A stretch of 64,000 nt of DNA from Phoenix dactylifera. Lineage: Eukaryota > Streptophyta > Magnoliopsida > Arecales > Arecaceae. The stretch is taken from NCBI RefSeq assembly GCF_009389715.1, contig NC_052394.1, forward strand, positions 22,012,899 through 22,076,898, read 5' to 3'. Position 1 is the first letter of the stretch. Each line of letters opens with the position of its first letter. Positions 62,701-64,000 of the stretch are shown in pieces. The notes under the pieces are model-generated. The model was not told where the DNA came from, ran no database searches, and saw only the letters and a list, made by a program, of their open reading frames with translations. A program made the translations under genes and the position numbers.

Positions 62701-64000
62701 GCCGCCATGCCGACCAGCACATCGCGGATCTGGAGGAGACTTTTGCCACCCTGCGGAAGTTTCGCATGAAGCTGAACCCAGCGAAGTGCGCCTTTGGCGC
62801 TTCGGCCGGGAGGTTCCTCGGTTTCATTGTCAACCAGCGGGGGATCGAAGCCAACCCTGACAAAATCAAGGCCATCCAAGATATGTCCCCTCCGACCAAA
62901 GTGAAGGAGGTTCAGGAGCTCGCTGGAAGGGTCGCCGCGCTCGGACGATTTGTGGCAAAATCGGCCGAACGCTGCCAACCGTTCTTCAAGGTGTTGAAGC
63001 GTCCGAAAGACTTCCTTTGGACGGCCGAATGTCAAGTGGCATTCGACCAACTCAAGGAGTACTTGGCGTCTCCTCCCCTGCTGTCCAAGCCGCAAGAGGG
63101 GGAGATGCTCTACCTCTATCTGGCGGTCTCCCCAACCGCAGTCAGCGCAGTACTGGTTCGGGAAGAGGCAAAGCTCCAGAAGCCTGTGTACTACATCAGC
63201 CGGGTCCTACGGGATGCCGAGACGCGGTATGCGAAGGCGGAAAAGATCGCCTTCGCGCTGCTCACTGCGGCCAGGAGGCTTCGCCCCTATTTCCAGGCTC
63301 ATCCTGTCACCCTCTTGACCGATCAACCACTGCGGCAGATCCTCAGCAATCCTGAGAATGCGGGACGGCTGGTGAAGTGGGCAGTAGAACTTGGTGAGTT
63401 CGACATCCGCTACCAGCCCCGACCCGCCATCAAGGCCCAGGTGCTCGCGGACTTCCTCGCTGAGTGCACTGTGCAGGAGGCGGAACCTAGGCCGCCGGAA
63501 ACACCCAGCCTCGACCTCCCAATCTGGACGCTTCACATTGATGGGTCGTCGAACCCCGAAGGTGGAGGGGCCGGGCTGGTCCTTACCAGTCCCGATGGAG
63601 TGATAGCCGAGTATGCCTTGAGGTTCGGATTTCCAGTGACCAACAACGAGGCGGAATATGAGGCCCTAGTCACAGGACTCAAACTCACCAAGGAGCTCGG
63701 CATCCGGCGTTTGAAGGTCTTCACCGACTCCCAGCTGGTGGTCGGGCAGGTCCGAGGGGAGTTCGAGACTCGGAGCCCGACCATGCAGAGCTATGTCTGG
63801 AAGGTGCAAGCACTCATTCCCGACCTCGGCAGTGTTGACATTCAGCAGATCCCGAGAAGCGAAAATGCCAGGGCCGACAGGCTGTCCCGCTTGGTGGGCG
63901 CAGACGCGCACAACTTGTCGAGGGCGATCTACCTGGAGACCCTGGATGCCCCGAGCATCGGCGAGGCCGGAGCGGTGATGGCGATTGATCCGGAGCCATC
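58915..64000 (+). mobile_element. Ty3/Gypsy LTR retrotransposon, Tat lineage, 5' LTR plus internal region, cut by window edge
   Basis: This is a fossil-class element read on the plus strand. Parts in order: 5' LTR 58915-59724; primer-binding-like site just after it (about 59726-59742, TTGGCGCTAGAGGAAGG); gag region about 59765-61000; a Cys/His knuckle near 61163-61206; aspartic protease near 61560-61600; reverse transcriptase about 62200-62850 with the YVDDM catalytic box; RNase H about 63050-63470; and a second, archaeal-type RNase H about 63520-63900. The second RNase H after the retroviral-type one is the mark of the Tat lineage. Integrase and 3' LTR lie beyond 64000. The visible part looks nearly whole, with about one break at most, so it is probably fairly young. 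LTR-LTR age cannot be estimated because the second LTR is not in view. Confidence 0.93.

Noticed and set aside
62103-63095. A 330-codon minus-strand frame and several others across the Gypsy element
   Set aside because: They lie antisense to the conserved plus-strand polyprotein domains and match no family; shadows of GC-rich coding sequence.

Overview
The window is plant nuclear DNA, most likely from a monocot and possibly a palm. The gene models are typical flowering-plant families. Several genes have long introns, and the coding sequence is bimodal: very GC-rich, intron-less EXO70 against AT-rich multi-exon genes. The spacers hold an L1-type LINE, Ty3/Gypsy elements, small inverted-repeat elements and long AT/AC microsatellites. 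No bacterial system, CRISPR array, tRNA or intact rRNA gene was seen. The species is not determined by the sequence alone.

Layout, left to right. (1) 1-414, minus: the 5' end of a CAND7-like (GPR107/lung seven-transmembrane family) gene cut by the window edge. (2) About 5225-16787, plus: a complete ten-coding-exon phosphatidate phosphatase (lipin, PAH1/PAH2) gene of 880 residues. Its seventh intron carries a 5'-truncated LINE nested inside a tandem duplication. (3) 20896-21969, plus: a single-exon MAKR-family membrane-associated kinase regulator. (4) 24810-26197: a probable solitary LTR full of microsatellites. (5) 26628-31789, minus: an ITN1-like ankyrin-repeat/PGG membrane protein whose start probably lies in an upstream exon. 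(6) 35071-39336, plus: a five-exon pectate lyase of the signal-peptide-less plant clade. A ~100-bp tandem duplication has copied its third-exon splice acceptor. (7) 44135-46009, minus: an intron-less EXO70 exocyst subunit.

(8) 46-56 kb is gene-poor and AT-rich, with a 425-bp MITE. It ends in a degenerate organellar (probably plastid) 23S rRNA fragment at about 55960-56385. (9) 56913-57377, plus: an intron-containing ribosomal protein L35 (uL29) copy with two single-base frameshifts and no final exon before (10) a Ty3/Gypsy Tat-lineage LTR retrotransposon. That element starts at 58915 and runs off the right edge at 64000.

The host genes do not form a pathway. They touch membrane lipid metabolism (PAH), receptor-kinase signalling (MAKR), membrane/ROS-salt signalling (ITN1), cell-wall pectin (pectate lyase) and exocytosis (EXO70), and lie side by side as ordinary plant genes do. 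The observations most worth checking are the duplicated splice acceptor in the pectate lyase gene, the hidden upstream start of the ITN1-like gene, the broken L35 copy next to a young-looking retroelement, the organellar rRNA fossil missing a core helix region, and the LINE nested in a tandem repeat.
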